The translations under genes were made by a program, and so were the position numbers. Shown here piece by piece: positions 1 to 8,627 of a stretch of 26,248 nucleotides of DNA. A model generated the notes under the pieces. The model made no database searches. It was not told where the DNA came from and worked only from the letters and a program-made list of their open reading frames with translations. The DNA comes from CAZHMN01 sp964533705 (GTDB taxonomy: Bacteria; Electryoneota; B3-LCP), in the NCBI GenBank assembly GCA_964533705.1, contig CAZHMN010000039.1, positions 1 to 26,248 of the forward strand. The letters run 5' to 3'. Position 1 is the first letter of the stretch. The number at the start of each line of letters is the position of its first letter.

Positions 1-1455
1 GCGGATATCGCCGCCATGACGTTGGATAATACCCAAAGAGACGGACAATCCCAATCCGGTACCTTTTCCCGTGGACTTGGTGGTGAAGAAGGGCTCGAAG
101 ATGCGGTGCAAGATATGGCTTGGAATGCCGGAACCATTATCTTTGACTTCAGTGACCAGGAATCCGGGAGTATCGGCTCTTGCTATGGATATTTCCAGTC
201 TGCCCTTCTTGTCTTTCATGGCATCCAAGGAATTCAAGATCAGGTTCAGGAACACCTGACTTAATTGCTGACGATCACCGTGAATAGAAGGAAGGTTGTC
301 ATCAAAGTCAAAATCAACGTGCACCTTGCGCAGTTTGATCTCATTCTGAGCAAGTTTAAGAGTTTCCTGTAAGAGTTGTCCCAGATTGAGTTGTTCGGTC
401 TTGATCTCGCTTTCCCGGGCGAAATCCAGCAGATTTTTGACGATTTTCCCAGAGCGCTCCGCCTGGCTGACCAGGTCTTTAATCATGTCAATCCGTTCGT
501 CGTCGTTGAGATCGGCGTAATCCTCCTCCAAGGCTGCAGCGGTGAGTGTAATATTATTGATGGGATTATTCAGCTCGTGAGCAACACCTGCTGTTAAAGT
601 ACCGATAGCACGCAGTTTGTGAGATTCTATCATCAGCTCCTGGCGACGATTAAGTTCGTGCATCATGCTATTCAGGGCCATGTTTACATTCGAGAATTCG
701 TCGCGGTATTTGCGGGCCGGCATAATGGGGCTGAAATCACCTTCTGCGATACGTTTGGTGAAATTCATCAGTCTGGTTAAGCGTCCGATCATTTGTCGAG
801 CTAAAAAGTTCGACTCCCAGATTGCGAGAGCCAGCAAAACAACCAAGAAGACCAACGGCCAGCGTTTGGCCCAAGTAAACATTGATCGAACGCTCTGGCG
901 CTCTTGCTCCGAGAGTTCCAGCGCAAATGATACCATCAACGACCCGTGTTCCCGTAGATTCTTCTCAATGGTCGGTTGTTGCGGCAGAACTCCGGGGTCT
1001 CTATTGCGATCCAATTCCTCCAGCTGCCTGAGTAAGGCTAAATAGTCCTCTAAATGCTGAGTAAGGATGCTCAGATTGTGTTCACCAAGAACCGATTTCA
1101 ACTCCGATTCGGAGGCCTTCATCAGTTCCTGAGCAATAATGGCATGCTCGAGAACGGCTTCCAAATTGGTTCCATAGAGGAAATAGTTTTTTTCAAAGCG
1201 CCGTGCCTGTTGAATTTCGTTGGTGTACCGGTCGGCAATAACCAGGAACTGAGTCTTATTGTCCAGTTTATTAAGAATGACAATCGTAGTTATGATCATG
1301 ACTGCGATGAACACGAAAAACAATAAAAAGCCGATAATCAGGCGTGCCCGCAGACTTAGACTGGGACGTTCCTTCAGAGCCTTCTGAGCGATCCGTTCGT
1401 GTTCTTCCCAATCTATCGGTTCAAACTCATCCGGTAGACCGGTCTTTTTTTTCAC
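1..1455 (-). CDS. HAMP-domain sensor histidine kinase, C-terminus cut by window edge
   Basis: Membrane sensor kinase; 485 codons are visible and the frame is still open at base 1. The start is GTG at 1455: a stop (TAA) lies just upstream in frame, no ATG intervenes, and a CCGGAG ribosome site sits about 6 bases before it. Visible order: transmembrane helix about residues 38-61, a mostly helical sensor region to about 195, a second transmembrane helix about 198-216, HAMP linker about 220-265, then HisKA. The H-box reads VAHELNNP with phosphoacceptor His293. The N-box (LNLILNSLDAM) is near 403-413, G1 is DNGSG at 439-443, the F-box FEPFFTTK is near 453-460, and G2 (GTGLGL) is near 465-470. Only the last part of the ATPase domain is missing. 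It lies 73 bp downstream of the receiver gene and on the same strand, so the two are a likely cognate pair. The signal sensed is unknown. Confidence 0.93.
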   Translation of the reverse strand, partial: MKKKTGLPDEFEPIDWEEHERIAQKALKERPSLSLRARLIIGFLLFFVFIAVMIITTIVILNKLDNKTQFLVIADRYTNEIQQARRFEKNYFLYGTNLEAVLEHAIIAQELMKASESELKSVLGEHNLSILTQHLEDYLALLRQLEELDRNRDPGVLPQQPTIEKNLREHGSLMVSFALELSEQERQSVRSMFTWAKRWPLVFLVVLLALAIWESNFLARQMIGRLTRLMNFTKRIAEGDFSPIMPARKYRDEFSNVNMALNSMMHELNRRQELMIESHKLRAIGTLTAGVAHELNNPINNITLTAAALEEDYADLNDDERIDMIKDLVSQAERSGKIVKNLLDFARESEIKTEQLNLGQLLQETLKLAQNEIKLRKVHVDFDFDDNLPSIHGDRQQLSQVFLNLILNSLDAMKDKKGRLEISIARADTPGFLVTEVKDNGSGIPSHILHRIFEPFFTTKSTGKGTGLGLSVSLGIIQRHGGDIR

Positions 1456-1528
1456 AGCACGCTCCGGAGTTTAAAAGAAAGTTGAAGCACGGGGTTAAGC
1501 ACTTCTAAAATTGTCCATTCACACCGCA

Positions 1529-1924
1529 TCAGCCGCTATTTTTTGCTTCCCTAGATAGAGCTTCTACGGCCTTTTCGATGACGATCCGGAGTTCATTGGG
1601 CTTGAAAGGTTTGGCGATGAAATCGAAAGCCCCTTTAGCCAGAGCCTCTCGCGCGACTTCAATCGTGGCGTAACCGGTAATAACAATGACTTTTACCTGG
1701 GGGGATTTGTCGGTAACGTGACTTAAGACTTCAATGCCGTCAATTTCATCCATGCGAACGTCAGTTACGACGATGTCGAAGTGTTCCTCGTCGAACCGGT
1801 TCATCGCGTCGGCCGAGTTGACAAAGACCTCGACTTCATGACCGGATTTTTCCAGTGCAGGCTTCAAACGTTTCACGACGATCGGTTCATCGTCAATAAC
1901 CATGATCTTGAGCGATTTCTGCAA
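1529..1924 (-). CDS. Stand-alone CheY-like receiver (response regulator)
   Basis: A 131-residue single receiver domain with no output domain. It has the acidic pair Asp11/Asp12, phosphoacceptor Asp55 (VVTDVRMDE), Thr83 (VITGYA) and Lys105 (AKPFKP), so the full phosphorylation site is intact. The start is TTG at 1924: GGAGG at 1931-1935 sits 6 bases upstream, while the next in-frame ATG would cut into the first beta strand. It is followed by the histidine kinase and preceded by the TSUP permease gene on the same strand. With no DNA-binding domain, it probably acts by protein-protein contact or as a phosphorelay intermediate; that role is inference. Confidence 0.93.
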   Translation of the reverse strand: MQKSLKIMVIDDEPIVVKRLKPALEKSGHEVEVFVNSADAMNRFDEEHFDIVVTDVRMDEIDGIEVLSHVTDKSPQVKVIVITGYATIEVAREALAKGAFDFIAKPFKPNELRIVIEKAVEALSREAKNSG

Positions 1925-1975
1925 TGAACTCCTCCATAGTATTTACGGTATTGTCCCCAGTTAGATGCTTTGGAC

Positions 1976-3052
1976 TCAATGCGTGGCAGGCAACAAAGCT
2001 TGCACGCGGCGGCGCTTGGCATAGGCTCGGAATACTGCCCCTAAAATCACAATGACCCCTGAAATCCCACTGACAAATAGCAGGATTTTACTTGCATTGT
2101 TGAAGTAAACGTCCCACTTAGCATCAATATTGATCACCCCGAGTTGGCGCAGATATATGGGGATGGCGATTCCGCGGCTGAACACGCAAAGAAGGATAAT
2201 GACCCCTGTGACCATTCGTATCATTCTTTCCTTAACGACTTTGGTTCCATAAGCGCCGATATAGATACCGGTTAGAGACCCCAAGTACAAAAGCAAAACG
2301 AGCCTGAGGTCAACAAATCCACCCCAGGCATAGTTTATGGCACCCCATGCGCCCATGAACATCGCCAGGAACAGCTCGGTTCCGGCCGCCACTTGAGCCG
2401 GGATACCGAAGACGTAGATCATTGCCGGTACTCCGATGAAACCTCCCACGCCAATGGTGCCGGCCAGGTATCCCGTCGCCAATCCCACAACTGACACAAT
2501 CCAGAATGAAACCTTGACATCCGCTATGGGGAAATATATCACCGGTGGCAACTTGACTCTGGCAGCCAATTCCGCCAACTTTGTGGATGGACCTTCACCT
2601 GATTCACGTTTTTTCAAGGCATCACGGAGAATGGAGATGGCTACAATGGACAGAATGGTGACGAAGATGGCGCTGATGTAAAGATCGCCCGCCGCACTCC
2701 CACCGCCTTCTCCGTGACTGCCTCCGCCAAGATGAAACAGGGAAGCGTTTAACCAAACCGCCAACCGGATTCCGATGAAAGCGGTGATGAGCATAAATAA
2801 TCCCAGCTTCTTGTCCACATGACCCAGTTCACCGTGTCTTCTGGAGCCCATCAGAGCTTTCCCGAACTTGTGAGTAATGTTGGTTCCAACAGCCACAACT
2901 CCTGGCACGCCCAGATTCATCATCCCCGGCGTCATAAAAAAAGCTCCCCCGCTTCCGATGAAACCGCTCAAGACGCCCCCAACCAAACCGAGTGTAATCA
3001 CCTGAAGTGCATTGAGCAGGGTTAGCTCGATGAACATGCTGCCGCCAATCAT
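1976..3052 (-). CDS. TSUP family permease (sulfite exporter TauE/SafE-like)
   Basis: A 358-residue polytopic membrane protein with the two-fold internal repeat of the TSUP family: the Gly-rich motif appears at about 33-36 (GSGG, followed by TPGMMNLGVPG) and again at about 201-204 (GVGG, followed by GVPAMIYVFGIP). Family members move sulfite, sulfoacetate, thiosulfate or other small organosulfur anions; the substrate here cannot be read from sequence. A Gly/His/Ser-rich loop (about 107-121) splits the halves. The ATG at 3052 is supported by GGAG about 7 bases upstream. The gene lies between the kinase-like gene and the two-component genes, all on the minus strand with short gaps (about 54 and 51 bp), which suggests co-transcription. 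Sulfur-compound transport under two-component control is inference from family and context. Confidence 0.88.
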   Translation of the reverse strand: MIGGSMFIELTLLNALQVITLGLVGGVLSGFIGSGGAFFMTPGMMNLGVPGVVAVGTNITHKFGKALMGSRRHGELGHVDKKLGLFMLITAFIGIRLAVWLNASLFHLGGGSHGEGGGSAAGDLYISAIFVTILSIVAISILRDALKKRESGEGPSTKLAELAARVKLPPVIYFPIADVKVSFWIVSVVGLATGYLAGTIGVGGFIGVPAMIYVFGIPAQVAAGTELFLAMFMGAWGAINYAWGGFVDLRLVLLLYLGSLTGIYIGAYGTKVVKERMIRMVTGVIILLCVFSRGIAIPIYLRQLGVINIDAKWDVYFNNASKILLFVSGISGVIVILGAVFRAYAKRRRVQALLPATH

Positions 3053-3106
3053 CTTTTATCTCCGATCGTTAAAACCTGTGTTAAAAGTATAGCACCAACC
3101 GCTTCC

Positions 3107-4624
3107 TTAATCGAGCCTGAAGAACTTCAACACCTGACGGGTTGAGGAACCAAAGGTGAACGCAAAAACCGGAACGAATATCAGGATTCCCAGAACGGCT
3201 AAGATACGCCAGGACTTGTAGGATTCACCGGTCAAGAAGGTGATAACGGCTTGTTGATTTGTGAACACGGCCAGGAATAATATCAGCGCAATAAGGAGGA
3301 AAGAGGCCAGTCTAAGGACATCTTTGATGTCGAATTTCAGCTCCGCTTTTAACTCCTCCTCGCCCACCACTGGAGCCTTGATATTATCGCTTAGGAGACT
3401 TCGCAGCTCACTGGACAGTCTTCTTTTTACGGGCTCCGGCCTGGAAGAATAAACGTCGCCAATGACCACAAGATTGTAGTTTGTCCGGTGCCCCAGAGTA
3501 TTGATTAAAGTTTCCTTGTCACCGTATAAAGTTGAGCTTCCACCTGAGCAATCCACCTTCTTCAAGGCATCCATTGTGGCCAGAACTCCGGCGGTGTCCA
3601 CAACTTGCTTCTCTTCGACATCTTCTTCTATACCGCCGTCGTAAGATTCGCTGTCTTTGTCGGCAAAAACAGTGGGAGTCACATTGATGGATTCCGTGGC
3701 AGCCTCTCCATTTTCTTCGGTCGCCAATCTCATAATTTCGACCGCCGCATCCCACTTCTTGGCCACCTTGGTCAAATTTTGAAAAAGCTCCGTTTTCGGA
3801 TCAAAATTTTCGCCCAACCACAATATGTTGGTTTTGGCAATTGTTGTATGAACCTCTTTCAATCCTTCCAGAGAATCCAGGATTTCAGGCACCAGAGGGG
3901 CGACTTCGACATCTTGAGGAAGGTAGGTTACCTGCACCACACCATCGTCGGCCGTCACCTTAACGCTTGCATGACCGGTCCTCTTATCATGCGCTAATAG
4001 GAAGCGCGCCCGGCTGGCCAAGTAGAGATTCCGCAGCGCTTTCTTGGCTGCGGGAGTCAAAGTGAAATCCGGCAGCTCCGCCATAACACAGAGCGCGGTA
4101 GAGGCGTTCTCAACACCCATTTGAGTCAAGTTGACCACGAGATCGTAATTCATGGGCGTATGCCAATCCACGCCATAGAGAAAACGCACCCACTTATCGC
4201 GATCAGAGTCAACTGCAGTGATGTAGTCTATCGCTTTTTCACGGCTTAAATTCAATTGATCCATAACCGAAGCAATCCTGTGCTCCATCTCAGCCAGTAC
4301 TCTTACGCGGAAAATGTGGGGAATTCCAGGAAACAGCAGATGTCCGGTGTGACCGTGATAGACCAGATCCCCCTCTAAGGCGTGTTTACACAAAATGGAA
4401 GTGATGCAGGCGAGGTAGTGCTCTCTTTCTACACCAAGTCGTTGATATACACGAGGTGGTTTCACCATGGCGGTCTGAAGCTTACCGACCGGTACACCGA
4501 GTTTAACCGCTTCTTCCGAAAGTTGCTCACGACTGAGGCAGGGATAACCTAACTTTTTGGCGAGGTTTTCGGCGAAGGCCTTGCCTCCGCCGAAGGTTCC
4601 GCGAGATATGGTGATGATGGACAT
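3107..4624 (-). CDS. Cytidylate-kinase-like multidomain membrane protein
   Basis: 505 residues. Residues 1 to about 205 resemble the cytidylate-kinase-like family: an N-terminal SRGTFGGGKA P-loop with Lys15, and the late DRDKW and NYDLVVN elements. The usual Ser/Thr after the P-loop Lys is Ala16, so catalysis is uncertain. Residues about 218-265 look like a BON-type alpha/beta domain. Residues about 345-412 look like a second alpha/beta fold (NLVVIGD), perhaps related to universal stress proteins; that is the weakest assignment. Two transmembrane helices follow at about 436-455 and 472-491, so most of the protein would be cytoplasmic and tethered at its C terminus. It is the first gene of the apparent operon, read from the promoter at 4730-4702. 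It is not ordinary Cmk, which is about 220-230 residues and soluble. A nucleotide-sensing regulatory role is inference. Confidence 0.8.
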   Translation of the reverse strand: MSIITISRGTFGGGKAFAENLAKKLGYPCLSREQLSEEAVKLGVPVGKLQTAMVKPPRVYQRLGVEREHYLACITSILCKHALEGDLVYHGHTGHLLFPGIPHIFRVRVLAEMEHRIASVMDQLNLSREKAIDYITAVDSDRDKWVRFLYGVDWHTPMNYDLVVNLTQMGVENASTALCVMAELPDFTLTPAAKKALRNLYLASRARFLLAHDKRTGHASVKVTADDGVVQVTYLPQDVEVAPLVPEILDSLEGLKEVHTTIAKTNILWLGENFDPKTELFQNLTKVAKKWDAAVEIMRLATEENGEAATESINVTPTVFADKDSESYDGGIEEDVEEKQVVDTAGVLATMDALKKVDCSGGSSTLYGDKETLINTLGHRTNYNLVVIGDVYSSRPEPVKRRLSSELRSLLSDNIKAPVVGEEELKAELKFDIKDVLRLASFLLIALILFLAVFTNQQAVITFLTGESYKSWRILAVLGILIFVPVFAFTFGSSTRQVLKFFRLD

Positions 4625-4701
4625 AGATTCACACCGCTTAGTTGAGTTCTTATGAAGGTGGGCAGGATTCAGTGAGTGTGCCGTGTGACTCGATAGTTTA
4701 A

Positions 4702-4730
4702 AATATAGTCAATTATCCCAAAAATCGCAA
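4702..4730 (-). promoter_or_regulatory. Sigma70-type promoter for the kinase-like/TSUP/two-component operon
   Basis: On the minus strand, TTGCGA (4730-4725) and TATATT (4707-4702) are separated by exactly 17 bases. Transcription would start near 4695, about 70 bases before the ATG at 4624. It is the only good promoter match seen upstream of the four-gene cluster. Confidence 0.6.
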
Positions 4731-4760
4731 TAAAATTTTATATTTTGATTGTTATCCCCG

Positions 4761-4788
4761 AAGCATCTTTCAAGATTTAAAGATGCTT
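4761..4788. promoter_or_regulatory. Perfect 10-bp palindrome upstream of the operon promoter
   Basis: AAGCATCTTT (4761-4770) and AAAGATGCTT (4779-4788) are exact inverted copies around an 8-base spacer. The centre lies about 80 bases upstream of the predicted start of the minus-strand operon. No T-run follows on either strand, so a terminator is unlikely; a binding site for a dimeric regulator is the simpler reading. The rest of 4789-4871 shows no gene or motif I can support. Confidence 0.4.
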
Positions 4789-4871
4789 ATGACTACGAGT
4801 ATCTTGAATCGCCTGTGAAGCGGAATGGCCTCGACCAGGGGCGCTAGCCGTTGGTTCCGGTAAGTTCACCA

Positions 4872-4920
4872 TAAAAATACCCCAAAATCCACCAAAATAC
4901 TCATCGGCGATATTGGGGTA
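4872..4920 (-). terminator. Terminator downstream of tRNA-Glu
   Basis: On the minus strand TACCCCAA (4920-4913) pairs with TTGGGGTA (4885-4878) across a long loop and is followed directly by a T-rich tract ending near 4872. It lies about 30 bases after the tRNA 3' end. The 27-base loop is long for an intrinsic terminator, hence moderate confidence. Confidence 0.5.
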
Positions 4921-4949
4921 AGTGTCGAAATTACCGCGCTTTGTGCCTG

Positions 4950-5021
4950 TAGCGCGTACGGGAATCGAACCCGTGTTACCGGCGTGAGAGGCCGGCGTCC
5001 TAACCGCTAGACGAACGCGCC
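4950..5021 (-). tRNA. tRNA-Glu (anticodon CUC)
   Basis: Read on the minus strand it folds as a complete cloverleaf: a 7-bp acceptor stem (GGCGCGT/ACGCGCT, first pair G-U), D-arm GTCT-AGCGGTTA-GGAC, a 5-bp anticodon stem with loop CTCTCAC, variable loop TAAC, and T-arm ACGGG-TTCGATT-CCCGT. The bases AGCGGTTAGGAC and the CCGGC stem are typical of bacterial tRNA-Glu. The discriminator base is A and no CCA is encoded, so CCA must be added after transcription. The anticodon reads GAG codons. Confidence 0.95.
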
Positions 5022-5036
5022 TTATCGCGAAGCATA

Positions 5037-5065
5037 AATTTAATATCCAATCCGCCCAAAATCAA
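5037..5065 (-). promoter_or_regulatory. Probable promoter of tRNA-Glu
   Basis: TTGATT (5065-5060) and TAAATT (5042-5037) on the minus strand are 17 bases apart, placing the transcription start a few bases before the mature tRNA 5' end at 5021. The match is partial. Confidence 0.4.
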
Positions 5066-5123
5066 GAAAAATCTTGTTTTAGCATGATGGCCGCAGAAAA
5101 ATTGACCCTATTCGATTATTTCC

Positions 5124-5152
5124 TTGACTTAAGGGCGCATATTTACTATATT
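5124..5152 (+). promoter_or_regulatory. Sigma70-type promoter of the secreted M28 peptidase gene
   Basis: TTGACT (5124-5129) and TATATT (5147-5152) with a 17-base spacer. Transcription would start near 5159, giving a short leader that contains the GGAGG ribosome site at 5174-5178. Confidence 0.65.
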
Positions 5153-5183
5153 TTAGTAACATCCTAAACTGATGGAGGATTTA

Positions 5184-8100
5184 ATGCATTCCTGGCGCGG
5201 GTTGCTGATTTCACTCTTTATCGCATTTCCCTGCTTCCTCTCGGCTCGTACGGTTCCGGTCTTGATCCAGTATCCCCTCAGCCGAGACGCTGAAACGCTT
5301 GAATCACTTGATTTTCAATTACACGCTCGTTATGGAGATCTTCTCATCGGCACGCTACCACGGGATGATGAATCCGTCCTCTGCGAGGGAATCCTTCTCC
5401 TGCCCGAAGCAATCGGGGACTTCACGGACGTTTACCAGGTGGATCCGCGCGCTCTGGCGCTAAAGTCCGGTCTGAGAGAACAGTTGGACATCCTCTTCAT
5501 TTATGATGATTTTCTGCTGATCAAAGCCAAACCGCAGCACCTCAACGCGCTCTCTTCGGCCGGGATACATTTTCGCGCCATCCCCAGTGCGGCACGTCGC
5601 GTACAGACTTCAAAACCCTCTCCTCCGGGCTTAGATACCATTGATCCCTTCGTCGGGGTCATCCTCGACCAGGTGTCGGCTTCGGCTTACGAAAACTCCA
5701 TCCAGAGCTTACAGGATTTCATCACCCGCAACACCTACAATCCCGAATGCGATTCTGCTGCGTTGTGGATATTGGGGCAATTCCAAAATATGGGCTTGAC
5801 CGCCTGGCTGGACAGCTTTCAAATTGGAGGATTGACCCGGTATAACGTGATCGCCGAGCTGCCCGGGACGCATTACCCCGACCAGATCTATTACATCATC
5901 GCTCATCACGACGCCACCGCCGGTCTGCCCGTTCTCCCAGAAGACGAAGCACCCGGCGCCGATGATGACGGCTCCGGAAGCGCGCTGGTGCTGGAGTGCG
6001 CCCGGGTGATGTCCCAATTCAGTTTCCAGAACACAGTGCGCTTCGCGGTGTTTGCCGGAAATGAACAGGGTCTGATCGGCAGTGAGGCTTATGCCAGCGG
6101 GCTGCCGATACCGGGTGAAGATTACTTAGGCGTCTTCGATGCGGATATGATCGGCTGGGCCGGGTCAGATCCCTGGCCGCCGGATCTGGTCATCTACACC
6201 AACGACGACCCTGTCTCAATTTCCCTGGCTAACAAAATCAACGAAGCGGTCACGCAGTTCGTCAATGGATTTGTCGAACCGGTCATTCTTCAGGACGCCA
6301 GCATGGTTTACGCCGATCACGCTCCCTTCTGGGACGCCAATATCCCTGCGATTTTAGCCATGGAAGACGAAGCCTGGGGCCCAGACCTCAATCCTTATTA
6401 TCATTCGGATGACGACCTGTTGGAAAATCTGGACATATCCTACGCGCTGCACGCACTGGAAGCCGTTTTAGCTTCCGTGGCCGATCTGGCCGCTCCCAAT
6501 GGCTCGACGGAACCGTACCTGACCGCGGACGGGGTCATCATTGATGATTCGCAGGGCAACAACAATGGCCAGATCGAATACGGGGAATCCGTTTTCATGA
6601 CCATCCCCGTCATCAACGCCGGGGGCGGAGACGCCACATCGGTGGACGTTGTGCTTTCGGAATCAGATCCGTATATTACGCTGACGGATTGGCAGGAAGC
6701 CTACGGCACGATCCCGTCACAGGACACCGTTTCCATCACCAACGCCTTCTCAGCCGACGTCACCCTGGACGTGCCCGACCAGCACATCTTCGACATCACC
6801 GTTACCATGACCTCCGGCACAGACGTGTGGTACAGCATCGTTCAGATGGCCGCTCACGCGCCCAATATCGTTATTGATGAACTGGTCGTTGACGATTCTT
6901 TCGGAGGAAACGGCAACGGCATCCTGGAACCGGGAGAGTCGGCGAATTTCCTGACCACGCTGTACAATGAAGGGTCTTACCTGGCGGAAAACCTCATCGC
7001 CACGTTGAGTTGCGCCAACGTCAATATCGTCGTCAACACGCCCATCCAATCTTATGGCACTTTGAATCCATATACCGGTTCCACGCAGAATTTCAACGTA
7101 TCCGCTTTACCTTCGGCCCCTTCCTACTTTTCAGCTGACTTCACCTTATCCTATGAGGCTGCCGGGGATTGGACGGGAATGGATGAATTCAGCATAGACG
7201 TCGGCGACATAACCCATATGCCCACCGGGCCGGACGAGTACGGCTACTCGGCCTACGATGTAAACGACGAACCTTTCGCTCCGACCTACGACTGGATTGA
7301 AATTGATCCCAATTCGGGAGGTTCGGGCACGGAGCTGAACTTCACCGAAGACGACCAGACGCTTTACGTTGACCTGCCTTTCACCTTTGTTTATTACGGA
7401 CAATCCTATACCGAACTGTCCATCTGCTCGAACGGCTGGGTGGCGTGCGGGCACACTAACAGCACCGCCTACGGAAATTCCGGGATCCCCGGAGAGAACG
7501 GCCCGCCGGCCATGATTGCTCCCTTCTGGGAAGATTTATCGCCGCAACATGATGGAACGGTGTGCTATTACTACGACTCTGCCGAAGGGCTGTTCATCGT
7601 GGAATACAACGACGTGCGGGATTTCTACCCCACGTGGCATCACATGACCTTCGAAGTCATTCTCTACGATCCTGCCGTATATCCGACCAGCACCGGCGAT
7701 GGAAAAATTCTCTTCCAATATGGCGAACTGGACAATACCAGTTCTTGCACCGTCGGCATCGAGAATCAGGAGCAGAATGACGGCATCCAATATCTCTACA
7801 ACGGATCATACGATCAACGCGCCACGCCGATTGAGGAAGGGATGGCGATCCTTTTCACCACGGGCGAGGACTTCCCCGACGTTGCGGTTACCCTGACTCC
7901 GTACGGTGCTCCCATTCAGATACCGGCTTCGGGAGGCACCTTCGACTTCAACATCGCCGTGACCAACAACGAACTTACGACAACCTCCTTCGATTTATGG
8001 ATTGACGTAACGCTGCCCAATGGCAATCCCTACGGACCGGTGTTAGGGCCGGTGCCGCTGTCCATGCCCGGATCCATGAGCGCCAACCGGGATCGCACGC

Positions 8101-8588
8101 AGAGTGTCCCCGCCGGAGCGCCCCCCGGCAACTACTTCTACAACGCCTACGTCGGCTCTTACCCGAGCACGATCTACGACACGGACACCTTCTCATTCTC
8201 CAAGCTGACCATCAGCTATGAGCTGGTGTTCGACGAATGGGAGAACTGGGGCGAGGCGCTGGATTTCGGCGAGCCACCCGCTTCGGCTTTCAACAGTACG
8301 ATACCTGAAAAATTCAGCCTGGGGCAGAACTTTCCCAATCCGTTTAACGCCGAAACGGTCATTCCCTTTGACCTGCCGCAGCGATCACAGGTGCGAGTGG
8401 AACTCTACAATCTTAACGGACGACGCGTCGCCACGATCTCCGACGGCGTGCTGGAAGCGGGCAAGGAACAGGTCAGTTTTAACGCCTTAGACCTCTCATC
8501 GGGAGTTTATTTTTACCGCATTGAGGCATCCGGGCTTGAAGACGGCGGCTGTTTCAGCGGTATCGGCAAGATGCTGTTGCTGAAGTGA
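5184..8588 (+). CDS. Secreted M28-like zinc peptidase with T9SS sorting domain
   Basis: 1134 residues from ATG 5184. I prefer this start to the in-frame ATG at 5172, because GGAGG at 5174-5178 lies inside the longer version and is well spaced for 5184. A signal peptide covers about residues 1-21. The M28 metal-ligand pattern is present: His241 (HHD), Asp260 (GADDDGSG), Glu294 (NEQG), Asp321 (DADM) and His407 (YYHSDDD). The Glu that normally precedes the ligand Glu and acts as general base is Asn293. Then come two Ig-like repeats, each opening with DDS...NGxxExGES (about 455 and 575), and a beta domain around 685-900 (LPFTFVYYGQ, CSNGW) common in large FCB secreted proteins. The last ~85 residues are a T9SS type A tail (QNFPNPFN...GVYFYRIEA...KMLLLK). 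The product is probably surface-attached or released. Aminopeptidase activity is uncertain given Asn293. Confidence 0.88.
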   Translation: MHSWRGLLISLFIAFPCFLSARTVPVLIQYPLSRDAETLESLDFQLHARYGDLLIGTLPRDDESVLCEGILLLPEAIGDFTDVYQVDPRALALKSGLREQLDILFIYDDFLLIKAKPQHLNALSSAGIHFRAIPSAARRVQTSKPSPPGLDTIDPFVGVILDQVSASAYENSIQSLQDFITRNTYNPECDSAALWILGQFQNMGLTAWLDSFQIGGLTRYNVIAELPGTHYPDQIYYIIAHHDATAGLPVLPEDEAPGADDDGSGSALVLECARVMSQFSFQNTVRFAVFAGNEQGLIGSEAYASGLPIPGEDYLGVFDADMIGWAGSDPWPPDLVIYTNDDPVSISLANKINEAVTQFVNGFVEPVILQDASMVYADHAPFWDANIPAILAMEDEAWGPDLNPYYHSDDDLLENLDISYALHALEAVLASVADLAAPNGSTEPYLTADGVIIDDSQGNNNGQIEYGESVFMTIPVINAGGGDATSVDVVLSESDPYITLTDWQEAYGTIPSQDTVSITNAFSADVTLDVPDQHIFDITVTMTSGTDVWYSIVQMAAHAPNIVIDELVVDDSFGGNGNGILEPGESANFLTTLYNEGSYLAENLIATLSCANVNIVVNTPIQSYGTLNPYTGSTQNFNVSALPSAPSYFSADFTLSYEAAGDWTGMDEFSIDVGDITHMPTGPDEYGYSAYDVNDEPFAPTYDWIEIDPNSGGSGTELNFTEDDQTLYVDLPFTFVYYGQSYTELSICSNGWVACGHTNSTAYGNSGIPGENGPPAMIAPFWEDLSPQHDGTVCYYYDSAEGLFIVEYNDVRDFYPTWHHMTFEVILYDPAVYPTSTGDGKILFQYGELDNTSSCTVGIENQEQNDGIQYLYNGSYDQRATPIEEGMAILFTTGEDFPDVAVTLTPYGAPIQIPASGGTFDFNIAVTNNELTTTSFDLWIDVTLPNGNPYGPVLGPVPLSMPGSMSANRDRTQSVPAGAPPGNYFYNAYVGSYPSTIYDTDTFSFSKLTISYELVFDEWENWGEALDFGEPPASAFNSTIPEKFSLGQNFPNPFNAETVIPFDLPQRSQVRVELYNLNGRRVATISDGVLEAGKEQVSFNALDLSSGVYFYRIEASGLEDGGCFSGIGKMLLLK

Positions 8589-8627
8589 TAGCAGTAGCAT
8601 GCCAAAGTGGGTCAAGGTCCTTTTATT

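Noticed and set aside
3107..4624. Calling this gene cmk (cytidylate kinase)
   Set aside because: It is more than twice the length of Cmk, has C-terminal membrane helices and lacks the P-loop Ser/Thr.
4761..4788. Palindrome read as a terminator
   Set aside because: No T-run follows on either strand and there is no gene ending next to it; the tRNA has a better candidate at 4872-4920.
6689..7049. Open frames overlapping the M28 gene in other frames and on the opposite strand
   Set aside because: They have no ribosome sites and no recognisable domains, and they sit inside a gene whose motifs and repeats are intact.
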